Source: Chiridota heheva
Lineage: Eukaryota; Echinodermata; Holothuroidea; Apodida; Chiridotidae
Assembly (NCBI GenBank): GCA_020152595.1
Contig: JAIGNY010002788.1
Location: 733,501 to 797,500, forward strand
Direction: 5' to 3'
DNA length: 64,000 bases
Shown here one piece after another: positions 30,516-43,840 of the stretch. A program made the position numbers and the translations under genes. The notes below the pieces were generated by a model. The model searched no databases. It was not told the DNA's origin and was given only the letters and a program-made list of their open reading frames with translations. Numbering within the stretch: position 1 is the stretch's first letter; each line of letters begins with the position of its first letter.

Positions 30516-33500
30516 GTATGGGCTCCTGGTTTAAATCAGAGTAACGTTTGGGATTTAAACAATGCATAAGTCCCCAGGTGAATCAGTGTTTTAATGGATG
30601 TCTTATTTTGTGAGAAAATTAGAAAGGCACCAGGGCCCTTAAAGCCATATAGTTCTGGGTATTTACATGAAGCGTACAGCTCCTTTCATGCTGTAAAGGC
30701 AATTAAGAGAGAGATGGGTGATTCTGGGCAAGGCTAGGTGCCTAGACTTCACACAAATATGGACTCCCCTTTAATTGTGCCATAGTATTTTGTTAGATGA
30801 TGTCTTTCCATGCAAGCAACATAATGCTAAGCAACATAATGCCAGATATATACAGAGAAAGCAAAACTTTATTTTGTTAAAACTTGAATTAGAGGATGTT
30901 CCAGCTTGTGCCATGTTTTTTTATAGAAATTTTGATGATAGGTTTGCTATACATATTTGATGATGGTGTCTTGTGTTGGTAAGCTTAAGTTGTAGGTTCT
31001 TGTAATAGTGAAATGTCATGTAATAGATTTTAAGATGAGACAGTATTTCAGATAACGACTTCCATTTCTTACCTTTGAACATCCCAATACATAGAGATAT
31101 ATATATGAGAAGAGTTATATTTTAAATATTAGTAGCATTTCTCTATCGTATTTTTCTGATAGTTTTTGCTTTTTAGATTGTGTGGTTACACATACTTTAA
31201 AAGCATGAATAAAGTAAGTTTATTTTTTAGAAAAATGTGAAGCAGAGTATGATGTAAAATTGTGTTTGAAAATATTTGTTGCTTTTTTAGACCAAAAAAG
31301 GCCTGCGGATTTAAACAATATGCTTTACGTTTGTCACAAATGCATTTTAAAAAGAAATTTTGAAATGCATGAAAGCATGCAAAATTAGCAATTTTAAATT
31401 GTTGTCGTTCATTTTATTGCCTAATAGTTATATTGGTGTTGCTTATGGTTATTTTGAGTGAAGTGACTCCAAAGTTTTGGGGTGAAAGTAAAACATCCAA
31501 TATTATCATTTTAAAATAAGCTGTCGGATCTCCACCTATTTGCTGCTTACAGAGAATGAAGCATCCGTGACATGGTGAAATTTTGTGACAAATTTTATTG
31601 TTCAAAAATCTGTGACATTTTGAAAATTTGGTGACAAAATGAACATAAACATGTATTAAAATTTGTCTGACATTTTGTGACATGTTTTACCCCTTCACTT
31701 ACTCATTGGCACTAGGCCATGTAAATTGATGTTGCATTTTAGTGGTGGATTCCATTTTTCATGAAACAGACATAACCAAATGACCCTTTCTATGAGTATC
31801 ACTGGTCAACTGGTCATGTGTGAATCTATGCCAATCAAATGTTGTGACAAAGGCAAAACTGATGTGACATTCTGTGCAAAAGGTGCCAAAAATTATGCGA
31901 CATTTATGTGACAATTTGACATTTTGTGACGTGACATTTTTTGACGTAACATTTTCTGACAAGCCATCAATCAATCACTCCATTCTCTGTACTTATTTAC
32001 TACTCAGTTATATTCCCAAGAACTACTTGCTTTTTTCTAAGATGTCTCCATTATCATTCCATGAATGCAATTTTAAAAATAAGAAATGGTTGTGTTACTC
32101 TTTGGACATAAAAAAGTAGAACAATGTTTTACCTGCACAGCCTTTCTCCAGTCGGTAACGGAATGGCTCAACTGGACTTGCTATGTGGGTTTGATAAATC
32201 CTTGTATTAGAGAAGGTGCTATTCAGAAAACAATAGAATTTCATTTGATTGTATTCTGCAGAAAAATGGTTTACTTACTCAGGAATATAATAAGGCATGA
32301 TTGAGTAGCATTGGTAAATGACCATTGCACATATGTGTGAAGCAGAAAAGGTGTTTGATTGTGTTGCCATGGTTAATACTTTTGAATTAATTGGGCAGAG
32401 TCAGTCTCCATATGAAGATATTTCCAATACAAAATTTATCTTCACTTTTCATAATGACCCACTATTCAGTTTGTTTGTTTGATGAGGTCTTAACGGCACC
32501 ACGACAACGAAGGTCAAATTGTGCCTGAGAGGTCAGATCATTTTAGAGGTAGTAAGGAAAGAGACCAGGGGAAGAATGAGAGAAATTCAAGAACAAAAGC
32601 CAGAAAGCTGTGATCGAGAGAGGAGGTGCATGGGTAAAACTAAAAACAGAGTAGAGAGGGGGTGGAAGAGGAGGATTAAATATGGTTGTAGAGGGATGCA
32701 TGCTGAAGGAAGGAGACTATTTTATCTGGAGGATTTTTTTGGAAGAACTCAGCAATTGAGTTGTGGGGAGCGAGAGAAGCTCTGGGAAGGTTGTACAGGG
32801 GGCAAGCAAGGAGAACATGTTGGATTGTAAGGATGCAGTGGCAATTGTTACAGAGGGGTTGGGGAACCAATAAGGAGGTGGGAGTGAGTGAGGTGGGTGT
32901 GACCAATTCTAAGGCGGGTAATATGAGCGTTGTCGATACGAGAAAGGTTGTTAATGGTGGATTTGATCGGGATTGTGGGCTGGATAACATGGAGTTTGTT
33001 ATCAATTTGGAAGTTCCATAAGGTTTGCCAGCGGTCACGAACAAGAGAAGCGATAAGCGGTTTGATGTCAGAGAGGGTTTTGGGAAAAGGGGAAGGGAGG
33101 AGGTTAAGGGCAAGCTTAGCGGCTGTATCAGCCCTGTCATTGCCAGGGATGCCAACATGGCTGGGTATCCAGAAGAAAAGAACACTTTTCCTGCAGAGGG
33201 TGGGAGAAAAGAGTTTCCGGAGGAGAAGGTGGCAGGTGAGGTTATCCCATTTAAGATTGAGTAATGAAGTAAGAACAGCCTTTGAGTCAGAGAAAATGGC
33301 AAAGTCACAGCAATTGCTTTTGCTCCATATTTGCTCATTGTTACTGGTTTATCCAAATTCATTTGTGAAAACAAACAGAAGTAAACTGGAGATGCCAGTT
33401 AATGGCTGACTAATTCAGTTGTTCAAGTGCTATAAAATTATAAGTATGCAAAAGAACAAAACAGTAGTCATTCAAGATACCTGACTGAAAATTAGAAGTG

Positions 33501-34410
33501 GAGTTCGTAGACATTTTGAGCTTATATTATGAATGTAGCTATTTCAATTACAGAAATAAGAGAGAAGATCATAATAAAAGTAGCTATTTCAGTTACAGAA
33601 ATAACAGAGAACATCTATAAAAGTAAATCATTTGTAAACAATTTTAAGAATTGTTTTGTTTCTTCTTGTTGAAAACTACTTTCTTAAATTCGGCTTTAGT
33701 GGTTATAATTTCTTGGCAAGCCTAATCATTCTTCCTTACACTACATAATGACTTAATTTGAAGTGATCCTTATAGTTTTGATATTATTTCTTGTTTTAAC
33801 AGCAAAAGCACCTTGCTTCATTACTGTAACAACTCAGGTACATGTAGCCTTGCATATTGCTATGTAGTTGTAGTAGTATGAATGTGATGCCCTAGAAATT
33901 TTAGAAAAAATGGAGAATGTCCTATCTTATGCAAAATAAATATTTTAAGTAAAATGAAGTAGATAGTGGTATGAAACATTTAAAGCTGTGTTTCAGAATT
34001 GTATTTGCATTTTGTAAATCATTGAAAATGTACTAATGTTTTTAGATGTTTGAAGTGCAACATATACTATGTATTCTTTTTAAAGCAAAAGTGTAGAGTA
34101 AAATGATTTATTTATGATGTGATTCTGAACCATACAACAATTTTTTTTCATATAATAGTAAAAATCTTGTCCTTTTAATGATGCTGAATTTGAAAAACAT
34201 TTCTGAAACTTACTGTCAGATATCGAAAGATATAGATATGGCATTGCAGGCTTACATTTGTTTTAAATGCAAGTATTTTACTAGATTTTGATTAAGCTAA
34301 CAGGTTTCTGAACAATTAAAATGTTTCATAAATTTCAGATTTATGAAGAAATTGTGTCTGGGATATCACCACCTGGATTGTTGGGACCAGTCGTTTCAAA
34401 ACCAGTATAA
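30373..34410 (+). CDS. Unidentified + strand gene, last three coding exons
   Basis: Exons 30373-30515, 33803-33837 and 34339-34410 join with matching phases (1 nt leftover at the start; G|CA; then phase 0), all GT-AG, and end in TAA. The joined C-terminal part is 83 residues. It opens YVYKFVEELRTNTPIDCSQA and contains a hydrophobic stretch (HLGMLSYVAFVAKFQLQF). It then reads AKAPCFITVTTQ and ends SGISPPGLLGPVVSKPV. Codon composition looks protein-like and the frame is open across all three exons. I do not recognise the family. The hydrophobic stretch could be a buried helix or a membrane segment. The gene lies downstream of BPNT1 on the same strand; its 5' end is not resolved. A LINE fragment (32470-33305) sits in the intron before the second exon. 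Confidence 0.5.
30516..32469. other. Intron of the unidentified gene
   Basis: AT-rich. Positions 31560-31960 carry a loose cluster of GTGACATTTTGTGAC-like words on both strands. Otherwise nothing supportable. Confidence 0.3.
32470..33305 (-). mobile_element. I/Nimb-like LINE, 3' fragment
   Basis: Inverted relative to the + strand genes. The CAAA-type tail is at 32470-32482 (GTTTGTTTGTTTGATGAGGT on +). The shared 3' UTR, the zinc box ([17 protein letters not shown]) and the distal RNase H follow, truncated near 33305. One frame is open for 232 codons (33374-32676), though not collinear with the element's true frame throughout. Inserted in an intron. Confidence 0.8.
33306..33802. other. Intronic sequence with a short tandem duplication
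   Basis: GTAGCTATTTCARTTACAGA is repeated once, about 46 bp apart (33534-33625). Otherwise nothing. Confidence 0.3.
33803..33837 (+). CDS. Unidentified gene, short penultimate exon
   Basis: 35 nt: 2 nt completing an Ala codon, then KAPCFITVTTQ, between ttgttttaacag and gtacat. Taken alone it is too short to trust. Its value is that both phases fit the neighbouring candidate exons. Confidence 0.45.
34339..34410 (+). CDS. Unidentified gene, terminal exon
   Basis: 23 codons plus TAA after cataaatttcag. Reads IYEEIVSGISPPGLLGPVVS and then KPV. The Pro/Gly-rich SPPGLLGP tail is not low-complexity and looks like a genuine protein C terminus. Confidence 0.5.
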   Translation: MYEEIVSGISPPGLLGPVVSKPV

Positions 34411-36867
34411 GACATCGCTTACTGTTTTTGAGAAAATTTGCTGCTGTATCAGAATCTTACTGTACTTGGTCAAAGCATCATGGTAGCCTGCAATTGACTG
34501 GTGCCCCATCTAGGGGGGTTCAGTATTCTCATTTGCTTAGCACCATGGAAACCAGGTATAACCACTGGCTCTATAAGCTCTCGATGCTTGATGGGATTTA
34601 ACTTAATTTATTTGAGTAACTTCCATATACACCACCTCACTAAACATATGGCTCTTCTGGTCAGTGTTGATATTGGTAGCTTTGCCTCAGCATATCCAGA
34701 GCTCTGTAGAAAATGTAATTAACTTCCTCCCCTCCCCATTATTGTTGGGTGAACCTTTTTGTGGTGCAGCTGTTCCAGTGCACCTATTATTTTCCATCAA
34801 GTTAAGATGATCAGCACCAATTTATTTATTTGCTTTCATGTATTAGCTTTCTTCCTTAAAGTGCTTTAATACTGAGCATTATCTTAGCAGCATATATTGA
34901 CCAAGAAAGTGTAGTGCTATTGTATAATCTTGATGCTTTTATCATCAAAAAATGTACAACTTGTGTTGGATTCTCTTCAAGTTTTATTAGCAGATGTGAA
35001 GAGGTTGTTTCTGTGATTGTACTTATTTTAATAGATAAACATTCTATCAGCAACTTTCATTGGAAAGTAGAATTCAGTTGCGATTTTGTGACATGACAAT
35101 TGATCAGGTGACCATCACCTGGTGACAGTATACTTTTAAGGAAGCCGTTCAATATCTTACCATGTGGTCAAATTTTGCATGGGATTTTAACATATAATTT
35201 ATAGGGGACAGTGATGTTCTTTCTCAAGAGTTATTTGTCAGACATGCAAACAATACCAATCAGAGATGCTTCAAAAGGTCTGACTTTTAAAGGTAGAACT
35301 GGCTGAGGTAAAATCTTTATGTGTACTTCATTGTTGAATTCTGGAAACATTCCATTAACAAAGAAATGCAATATTTAGTGATATATTTTGACAGAAAAGG
35401 AAAGTGTACATGTAGAATTTTCTTTTTAAGCTTTCAGTTGGGACCACATTTGTTATTTTTGTTACAACCATTAAAAATGCAGTACATGTAGAGAGGGTAA
35501 GTGTTGATTTGGCATTGGTTATATTGCCTAGCTCTGTGAACTTGTGTTTTATTTTCTTCCAGATATTGTGAGCAAACAATGCTGTTACCATGTGATATAC
35601 TATTTGTTTTAATATTCTTGATACAGTGAATGAAAACAATAGATGCCACCATTCCTGACAAAAGACTTATTCAGTATATTTGAACAAATAGGAAGGTTTG
35701 CTAAATTGCTTTTGAATTGAACACAATGGAAGCTGGAAAATAATTTCCTCAAACAAGGAAAATGGAGCAGCATAGGATTGTCTGCTGGTGAGGACTTGCA
35801 AACATTTGAGCTGCTGCTTAAAACATTACAATCCATAATAAACATGTCACTCTGTGTGGAAGTATGGTTTTGTAAGAATATCACAAAGTATAGCAAGATT
35901 TAATTTGCTCTTATAAACATTACATAGATTTAATATTTTGAGAATGTTTCCATCTTCAATCTATTGTCTAAGCCTTTTGTATCAAAAAGTTATTATTGAC
36001 ATGAAAGCAAATTAGTATTCATTTTTTGTTTCAAACTTTTCCTCTGAATATGTGCGATACTGCAGTATGAACCCTTTTGCAGGTGAAGAAGACAAATTCA
36101 AATATTTTGTTGTTGTTGATGTTTTGATGTAAAGCAATATTTTGGAAGGTTTCATTCACCGGCACTTACCAAAAATCAGAAATCGTTTCAAATTAACCAA
36201 ATTTAGCAAGAAGTAAATCTCATTTCATACACCTATAGAATGCTTTATCACCCATGATTTTATATTTTGTTCAAGCAAAATAATTTATTCCATCTTCATC
36301 CCTAAAATGTTATTTTGCCTTATTTTACTCAGATGTGTAATTGTTTACCTAACTGTTTCAGCATATTATAGTTTTAAAAACTTTGTAGCAGGCAGAAAGG
36401 TATAATGGTACATACACATTTATATTGTGTGGGAAATGTATTTGAAGCAGTCTGATTCCACTTGTAAGGTTAATGAAAAATATAGAATTATATATGATTA
36501 ACAATGAGCTGGAGTTGTCATTTTTTATGGAAAGTTACATTAAGTAGGTATGCGCCAAACCTTGAATGATTCTTCCCATGGTTTTTTGTAAAATTTTATT
36601 TGAAAAAGCATGCTTTTAGAGCCAATTTGGTACAAAAATTTGGTACAAAAATATCATATTTCATTCGGGAGATATGGATTTTTAAAGATTTTTCAATTGC
36701 ATTTCAAAAATTTTGTGCAGTACGATGAATTCGTGTTTGATGATGACAGAGGCAATTCCATTGCAAATGTTGACGTATTTCTTTGAATATTAATTGGCTC
36801 TTTCTGTATGATTAGAAACAATTTCGTAAAAGTTATTTAAGTATGGTATATTTGGCTATGTATATAA
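34411..36867. other. Convergent intergenic region (3' UTR side of the + strand gene)
   Basis: Follows the TAA at 34410. An AATAAA occurs at about 35837 on the + strand, but nothing else links it to a transcript end. No ORF or repeat that I recognise. Confidence 0.3.
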
Positions 36868-39745
36868 TAATAATATGTATACTTATATAGCGCACAATCA
36901 CAACAAAGTTTCAACGCGCTTTACAATGCTTACTATAGTTACACTTAACATAATAACATAACAGGGTAAATTCCTAAGCAAATAAACCAATGACAGTCAA
37001 ATCACCCAAATTGAAAGCACTAAATGAATTAATATTTGGGCTCCCCTTGACATGATAGGGCAGGGAATTCCAGAGAAGTGGCCCAGCGTAAGCAAACATT
37101 CTCTCACCAAACCTTTTGTTAACACGAGGGACAGTCAATAAATTTGCTGACGCAGAACGAAGGGACCGACTGGGACAATAAAGGGAAACCAAATCAATAA
37201 GATAATGAGGTGCATTGCCTATCAGACACTTAAAGTTAAAACATAAAACTTTGAATTTAATCCTATAGACTACAGGGAGCCAATGTAAATTATGTAAGAT
37301 AGGGTTGATATGGGCATGGCATGGTGACTCTTAGAGACAATCTTGGCAGCCCTGTTTTGAACAAGTTGAACTTTACGAAGTGTACTATCAGGAATGCCAG
37401 CCAGAAGGGAATAAGCATAGTCTAACTGCGATAAAACAAGAGATACCATGAGTTTGGCACATGTATCATCATTAAGATAGTGCCTTATTTTTGAAATCGA
37501 GCGTAAATGAAAATAAGCCGACTTTACAACTTTGTTTACATGATGGGCCATTGACATGTTAGAATCAAAAAAGACTCCTGTCTTAACTTTCACAGACGGT
37601 AGAATGACCATATCCCCTACAACTACACTGGGGTGAAATCGTTTAAAATGGTCACTAGAAGAGGGAGAAGTGATTACTATGAACTCTGTTTTTTTATCAT
37701 TTAATTTGAGTTGGTTGGCAGTCATTCAAGACCTAACATACATCACGAATACAAGCCTCTATTTTGCAGACCGCCATTGATATACTATTGGTATCTTTGG
37801 GGTTGAAGTAGGTGTACATTTGCGTGTCATCAGCATATATATGGTACGATATCGCATGTCGTTCCATTATATCACTCACTGGAAGCATGTAAATACTAAA
37901 CAAGAGGGGTCCTAAGACCGAACCCTGAGGGACACCTGTAACAAGATGGCCAGGATTAGAACACACACCATTGATACGCATACTTTGTTGCCGGTCTGTT
38001 AGGTAGGAACGCATCCATTGCAGAACAAGACCAGAAATACGACATCTTGACTGCAACCTGTCTGATAGCATTTGATAATTGATAGTATCAAATGCAGAGC
38101 TAAGATCAATCAAGACCTGTAATACACCCTCACCCCTGTCCAGAGCAGAGTCAATATCATTCTTTACTCTGAGAAGAGTAGTTTCTGTGCTATGGTTTGG
38201 TCGGTAAGCACTCTGGAATGGATCCAACAGATTTTGGTTGATCAGGAATGTCATTATTTGCTTTGCAACTATCTTTTCAAGAATTTTGGCAACAAATGGC
38301 ATCTTGAAGATAGGTCTGTAATTCTTGAGTAGGTCAGGATCAAGACAATTCCCTTTCAGTAATAAAGTAACAACTGCAGTTTTCAAGCACCCGGGTACAA
38401 CTCCGCTAGCAAGTGAATCATTAATAGACTCCTGTAAAATTGAAATGACCTTGTCAAAAATAACATCTTCCTTGAGCAGCCACACTGGTTTAGGATCCAA
38501 CGAGGAAGATTTGGAAGGGGCTTTCAAGATAATCTCCCGAAGATCAGTCTGAGAAATTAAATGAAAACTTGTGAGTCTTGCATCCTCAACCAAGAGATTA
38601 TTGGTTGGGGGTTCAGAATCCAATGTAACTGATGGTAGATATTCACAGAGTTTAGCAATCTTCTCCTGAAAAAAGTTGGCAAATCTATTTGCAAGATCTT
38701 TTGCATTATCAAATTCAGGAAGATGCACTTTCTAGCTACGGGTAAGCGTATTTGTTAGTCTAACCATATCCCTTGGAGTGGCATCTGAGAAGACTTTTTG
38801 ATAATACGCTGATTTGGCGATCTTAATGGCTTTTACAACTAGACGGCATTGAAGATGGTACATCTGTTTGTCAACTTCAAGACCAGACTTCAGCCATTTT
38901 CTTTCCAGTCGCCCTCTCTTTTTCCTCTCATTGTGCACATCAGTAGTATACCAGGGATTACTTCTGGGGCGATGTGATTTGGAAATAACTTCTGAGGCAT
39001 GATCATCAGAGACTTTTGCAAGTACTGCATTATATGCATCAAAATGCTTATCACCTGTTATAGCAAGAGCCTCGTCAGTATTACTTGCAAAGTGTTCAAG
39101 ATTAACTTCCCTAAATTTGCGGACATATAATGGAATGGCTAAAGATGTGGGCCTTTCCATATGGAGGGTACACATCACGGGATAGTGGTCACACTGTTCA
39201 TGTAATGAATGTATCATTTGAACAGAAACATTGTTAACCAGACTGCTCTTCTGCCGTGTGATAATAAAATCCAATGTGTGACCTAGCTTGTGAGTGGGGG
39301 AATTCACATGTTGAACTAAGCTCATGGATTCCAGAATAGAATTGAATTTTCTGGCATCCTTATTTGTAGGATCATCAAGGTGCAAATTAAAATCCCAGTA
39401 ATTAACAGTTCTCCAGTAGAAAGAATAAATTCACTAAGACATTTTTCAAATTCCTCAAGAAATTCAGTTGTAGTGAAATTATTAGGAGATGATAGTGGTG
39501 GCCTGTAAATAATGAGGCAATTGAGAGATTGATCCCTTTTGAGAACTGTTTGTAAATGTTCAAAAGTTCTAAACTTCATCAGTGCTCTGCATTCTTTAAT
39601 ATCCAAGGTATCCCTATGCAGCAAGCCAATACCCCCACCCCTTAATTCCAAACGAGGTTTGTTGATATATGAAAACCCCACAGGGCACATTTCATTGATT
39701 ATTGCACGTTCGTCTGGAGAGCTCATCCAAGTCTCATCAAATTGT
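36868..39745 (-). mobile_element. CR1/L2-like LINE, 5'-truncated
   Basis: Reading from 39745: the distal part of an APE endonuclease (FDETWMSS, RGGGIGLLHR, then after a frameshift NLHLDDPTNKDARKFNSIL and CDHYPVMC). The RT follows (38728-37733, 331 codons open): KNYRPIFKMPFVAKILEKIV, NLLDPFQSAYRPNHSTET, VLIDLSSAFDTI, TGVPQGSVLGPLLF and YADDTQMY. The thumb/C-terminal part is in further frames (LKLNDKKTEF; LVLSQLDYAYSLLAGIP; LWNSLPYHVK). The 3' end carries the stem-forming pair TATATAGCGC ... GCGCTTTACA (complement of 36885-36930), usual for this LINE group. Frameshifts make it dead, but the long open RT suggests a recent insertion. Confidence 0.88.
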
Positions 39746-40239
39746 TTCTCTTTGTAATGAAAGATTACGAAAAAACATGGGAATTTTCCTTTACTTATTT
39801 TTGACCCCTCATGTTTACGAATTGTATGCTTTGGCGTTGACCCCTACCATTCCCGTTTCTGTATTCAAACGCAATCAAATGAAGATGAACCTTTAATACC
39901 ATAACATTTGTTTCGTTCTTCATACATGGAAGGAAAATTAAAGGCATAGAAACTAAAACGTATTCTATTAATCCATAAAAGGATTATGGACTTGTAGCAA
40001 TTTATATATTTTGTTCAAAGAGTATTGAAATATGAGCAGATCAGGTTAAATAATTTTCAAAATTTTGCAATCACTTTCAGTAGTTTGATCAATTTAGCTG
40101 TTACCTCTACTTGCCCATATACCTCTTCATGCACTCTCCGCTGTACACAACTAGTATTGCACATACTAGTGGGTACATACTTTATGGACGGCCACTATGG
40201 GAAGAAACGTTTTGGATCACCTTATAAATTTGTGATGAC
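39746..40239. other. Intergenic sequence
   Basis: No supportable features. Confidence 0.2.
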
Positions 40240-40680
40240 ATTAAAGGGAGTGGGTCATCCAAAAGGGAGTTGTCCAAAAGAGCGTGAGCCGTCCAAAAGA
40301 GTCACGGTGAATCCTTAAAAAAGGATAGGGTTGTCCAAAAGGGAATGGGTTGTCCTAAAGGGAGTGGGCTGTCCAAAAGGGAGTGGGCCATACAAAAGGG
40401 AGGGGGCCATCCAAAAGGGAGGGGGCCATCCAAAAAGGAGTGGGCCATACAAAAGGGAGGGGCCATTCGAGAGGGGGCCATCCATAATGCAGTGGGTTAT
40501 CCAAAAGGAGGGGTTGTCCAAAAAAGGAATGGCTTGTCCAAAAGGGAGTGGATCATCCAAAAGGAGTGGATCATCCAAAAGGGAGAGAGTTGTCCAATAG
40601 GAATGGATCACCCAAAAGGGAGAGGGTCGTCTGTAAGGGAGAGGGTCGTCTAAAAGGGAGTGGATCATCCAAAACATTCT
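40240..40680. repeat. ~19-bp minisatellite CAAAAGGGAGTGGGCCATC
   Basis: More than 20 degenerate units with TTGTCC/GGCCAT/GATCAT variants. It is open in several frames on both strands (GYPKGSG.. and WMAPSLLYGPLPF-type readings), all artefactual. Confidence 0.85.
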
Positions 40681-43626
40681 CACATGCTCAATTTTTCAAA
40701 ATCCTCGAAAAATGACACAAAAGGAAACTGAATTATGATTTGACCAGTAACTTTATTAACAGGTACAGTTTTCAAGTGCTGTGTTATTATTTAAACTTGC
40801 CATATAAAACATTTTTCAATACAATTTACATTTTGCCATGTGCATTCTGTTTTAAATCCAATACACTTCGGACTTGAAAGGCTTTTAACATTCCACTATC
40901 TGCACTTCACAATTCAAAACATAATTCACTATTTGAAGTATGAAAAAAAAATGTATATGGGTATGACATTTATTTCTAAAACAATGGTGTCTTGTTTCCA
41001 TGACAAGAGGGTATTTTAAATAGGTCATGGTGCTAAAATCTTTTAAGAGTTCAAATTATACTTTGAAGTATTTTCAATATGAGTTTTGAAAAAACTAAAT
41101 CATCTATATCATCACCACCATCTATATAAATTTTACATGAATTCTAAGGTTAAATTTGGTTCCTGTTTTACCCAGTAAATAGGAGTTAATTCAGCCAAGT
41201 AGGGACAATTAATTAACAACATAGCCAGTACTACTATTTTGATGGGCCAGTCTCGCAATTACTGATGATAAGTAGTTTTAAAATGTATACATAGTTGGGA
41301 TTTTGGAAAGCTAAGGCCATTGTCCCCTTGGATATGAATGGAAATATATGACATGTGATAACTCCAGCTAAATTTTATTTTGTATAATCATTCTTATCTA
41401 GGAAAATTGTATATTGATACCATTATATTGTTGTGGAGTTTTTAAGCCCAGAAGAGAAAAGACACTTGTTCGACAAATCTTACATCCCAGAGGTGTAGCC
41501 GGCCTTTTGGATTGGGAAGAGGAAGGGGGGGGGGGGTCGCCAAGGGAAATATTTGGACCTTTTAGCATATTTTTGGACCTTTTACTATTACCATTTTACT
41601 TGCCATGTCAACCCCCCCCCCTTCCCCCCCTGGCTACACCCATACATCCGGCTGCTCGAGACAACCAAAAATCTTATCCAGGCACCCATGACATTCACTT
41701 GACCTACCCGGATGGACAACTTTGTTTCAGCCAAATTTGCATTGCATGTATGCATACAAATTCCATGGGCAACCTTAAGTATTTATACTCCAGATACTCG
41801 TGCCCCACGAGCAAGTTAATTTTGGGATGATTTGTCGATCCTAGACTGGAATAAAAGTGGCTCAGCTCTGACTTCACTAGATTTCGATGCATAAGAAGTT
41901 TACAATTTGAGTAGAGAAGGTGTGATTGACAGAACGGTTATTCCTTAGTTGGATGAACAACCACATCAACTTGGAATACAAATATACCTCCTCAGACAGA
42001 ATTAACAACTTTGTTTAATCACTGATATCAGTGTATAGCATACTTAACAATTATTTTAGCACCTCGGAAAGTAAAAACGAATTGAACAATATTCAACAAA
42101 ATCTTATGCAATACTTTCTTTTCCCCCATCAATAATATACTGTAAATGTTTTTTACCATTATAAGAACAAATTAATGCAAAAAGACGCATATAAAAAATA
42201 TATACAAATAATGAATAATGAGTGCAGATAAACAATCATACACATAAACTTATGAAGTACAAAAGTGACTCAGGATTAGTTTAGTGGTCAACAAGCTTAT
42301 CTGATATGAAAGAACTATGACTACAAGAAACAAAGTGGTACGAAAACCACTTAAATATCTTCTTCTTTTAGAAAGTTTTCAAAGTTTAAAGTTGTCTTAT
42401 TTGTGCTAAAAATGATATTTCAACATATCTTGTTAAGTTTATCTAATATAATTGTTTAAAGCTATATTTTTTGAACATGCAGTGCTATCAAACTATCAAA
42501 ATACAATGATTTAGCATTAGAGAATAAAGGAATTACTGTAGTTACCTTAGTTTAGTCCTAAACTTACATTTTAAATGATTTGTTATGTAAATAGTATCCT
42601 TGTGAAATGATCACTTCACAGCTGTGGTAGAAAATGTACCTACTTTTAATTATTCCCACTCATTTTCAATGCAAGTAAGAAAATGGCTCCCTTGAATATC
42701 TGCAGAACTTGAAGAAAATATTTCCCATCTTGTTTGTGGTTTCTCATCAGCTGTGAACCTAAAGAATTAAATCGCTGCACTGTAGCAGACCACCTAGCTT
42801 GATTTAAAAAGGGGCAGGGTGCTATACTTGTTGAGGGGCATATTAATGTGCATGCGAAGCGCTGCGTCTTTTCAGCATGGAGTCTTTAAGGTTCAAGCCC
42901 CTGGTGAAGAAGCTCTGGGATTTTAGCTATAATCATACCTCAGAATGAAACTATTCTGATTGATAAGGACCAGACATTAGCCAAACAGCACAATTGCTTA
43001 CTATGCTATCATTCTGTGTTCTGTATTCATTTATGAGGTTCAATAAGATTATTAAGCTTGAAAAAGAAAAAAAAAATCTATATTTTTTAAAATAATTTAT
43101 ACACAAATTTCTTCTGAGGGGCAGGTCGGACCTACAGAGGGGCGTGGCAGGCCGCCCCTGTGAAACAGAAAAGCTAGAGGTCTGACTAGGAGCCACAGGT
43201 ATATTATTTTACCCTGATCAAATTGGTATAAAATTTCTGCTCCTGCCCAATTTTGTTTGTTAGCTCCATTAAAAATTATTTTGATTTTTTCCACATACAG
43301 TAGTACTTGGTATTACTCCTATACTCTAACTTTCAATTACATCTTTTGGTCCCATGCAGTTATATCTTTAACTCATGCATAGTAAACCATCCTCTCCGTA
43401 ATATCCTTGTGTATGGGCAGCCTTTGCATTGGAAATTCAACATACAGTATCAATTTCCACTGGCTCCATTGAACTATTTTTGATATAACTACCATGCCTG
43501 ATGAATCGTTGAACATTTCAGGCTTCTAGAATAATACATGTACATTTCATGGATTTTCCACGTTCAGTTGGACATCAAAGTTCTGAGTGAAGCACAATGG
43601 TTAATGGTAACCTATAAGCTCTTATC
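40681..43626. other. Intergenic sequence downstream of the RING gene
   Basis: Contains a ~150-bp element with GGTGTAGCC ... GGCTACACC ends and G/C homopolymer shoulders (41491-41640), a relic of the AGGATTAG-type MITE (42268-42600), and a tRNA box B-like word GGTTCAAGCCC (42892). The RING gene 3' UTR must begin at 43626 and run leftwards; its end is not placed. Confidence 0.35.
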
Positions 43627-43840
43627 TCATTTCATATTCATACTCCGCAATGGATATCTTTTTCCTGAATGACTTAAAGCATATGGAAGTCCATTTTTCC
43701 TTGTAGATCTCGAGTTGTCCAATAGACCCTTTAGTTCCGTTCTGAGTAAATTTAATTTCAAGGCAGGTACACTTGGCTTAGGTCTTCTTGATGGCGTTTT
43801 GTTTTGTTTTTCAGGTGAAAGTGATTTCTGATGGTGATTT
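43627..43840 (-). CDS. RING gene exon 3 (basic C-terminal tail and stop)
   Basis: 214 nt after the acceptor GTTCTTTTTAG. One base completes the Arg codon left by exon 2, then 70 codons and TGA follow. The tail starts NHHQKSLSPEKQ, includes PALKLNLLRTELKGLL (an amphipathic helix candidate) and ends GKRYPLRSMNMK. The frame is open over its full length and does not coincide with any repeat. Confidence 0.65.

Noticed and set aside
32519..33409. Plus-strand frames of 79-159 codons and the 232-codon - strand frame
   Set aside because: They are antisense or frame-mixed readings of the LINE 3' fragment; annotated as a mobile element instead.
40315..40683. Open frames of 89-122 codons on both strands
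   Set aside because: Readings of the CAAAAGGGAGTGGGCC minisatellite.
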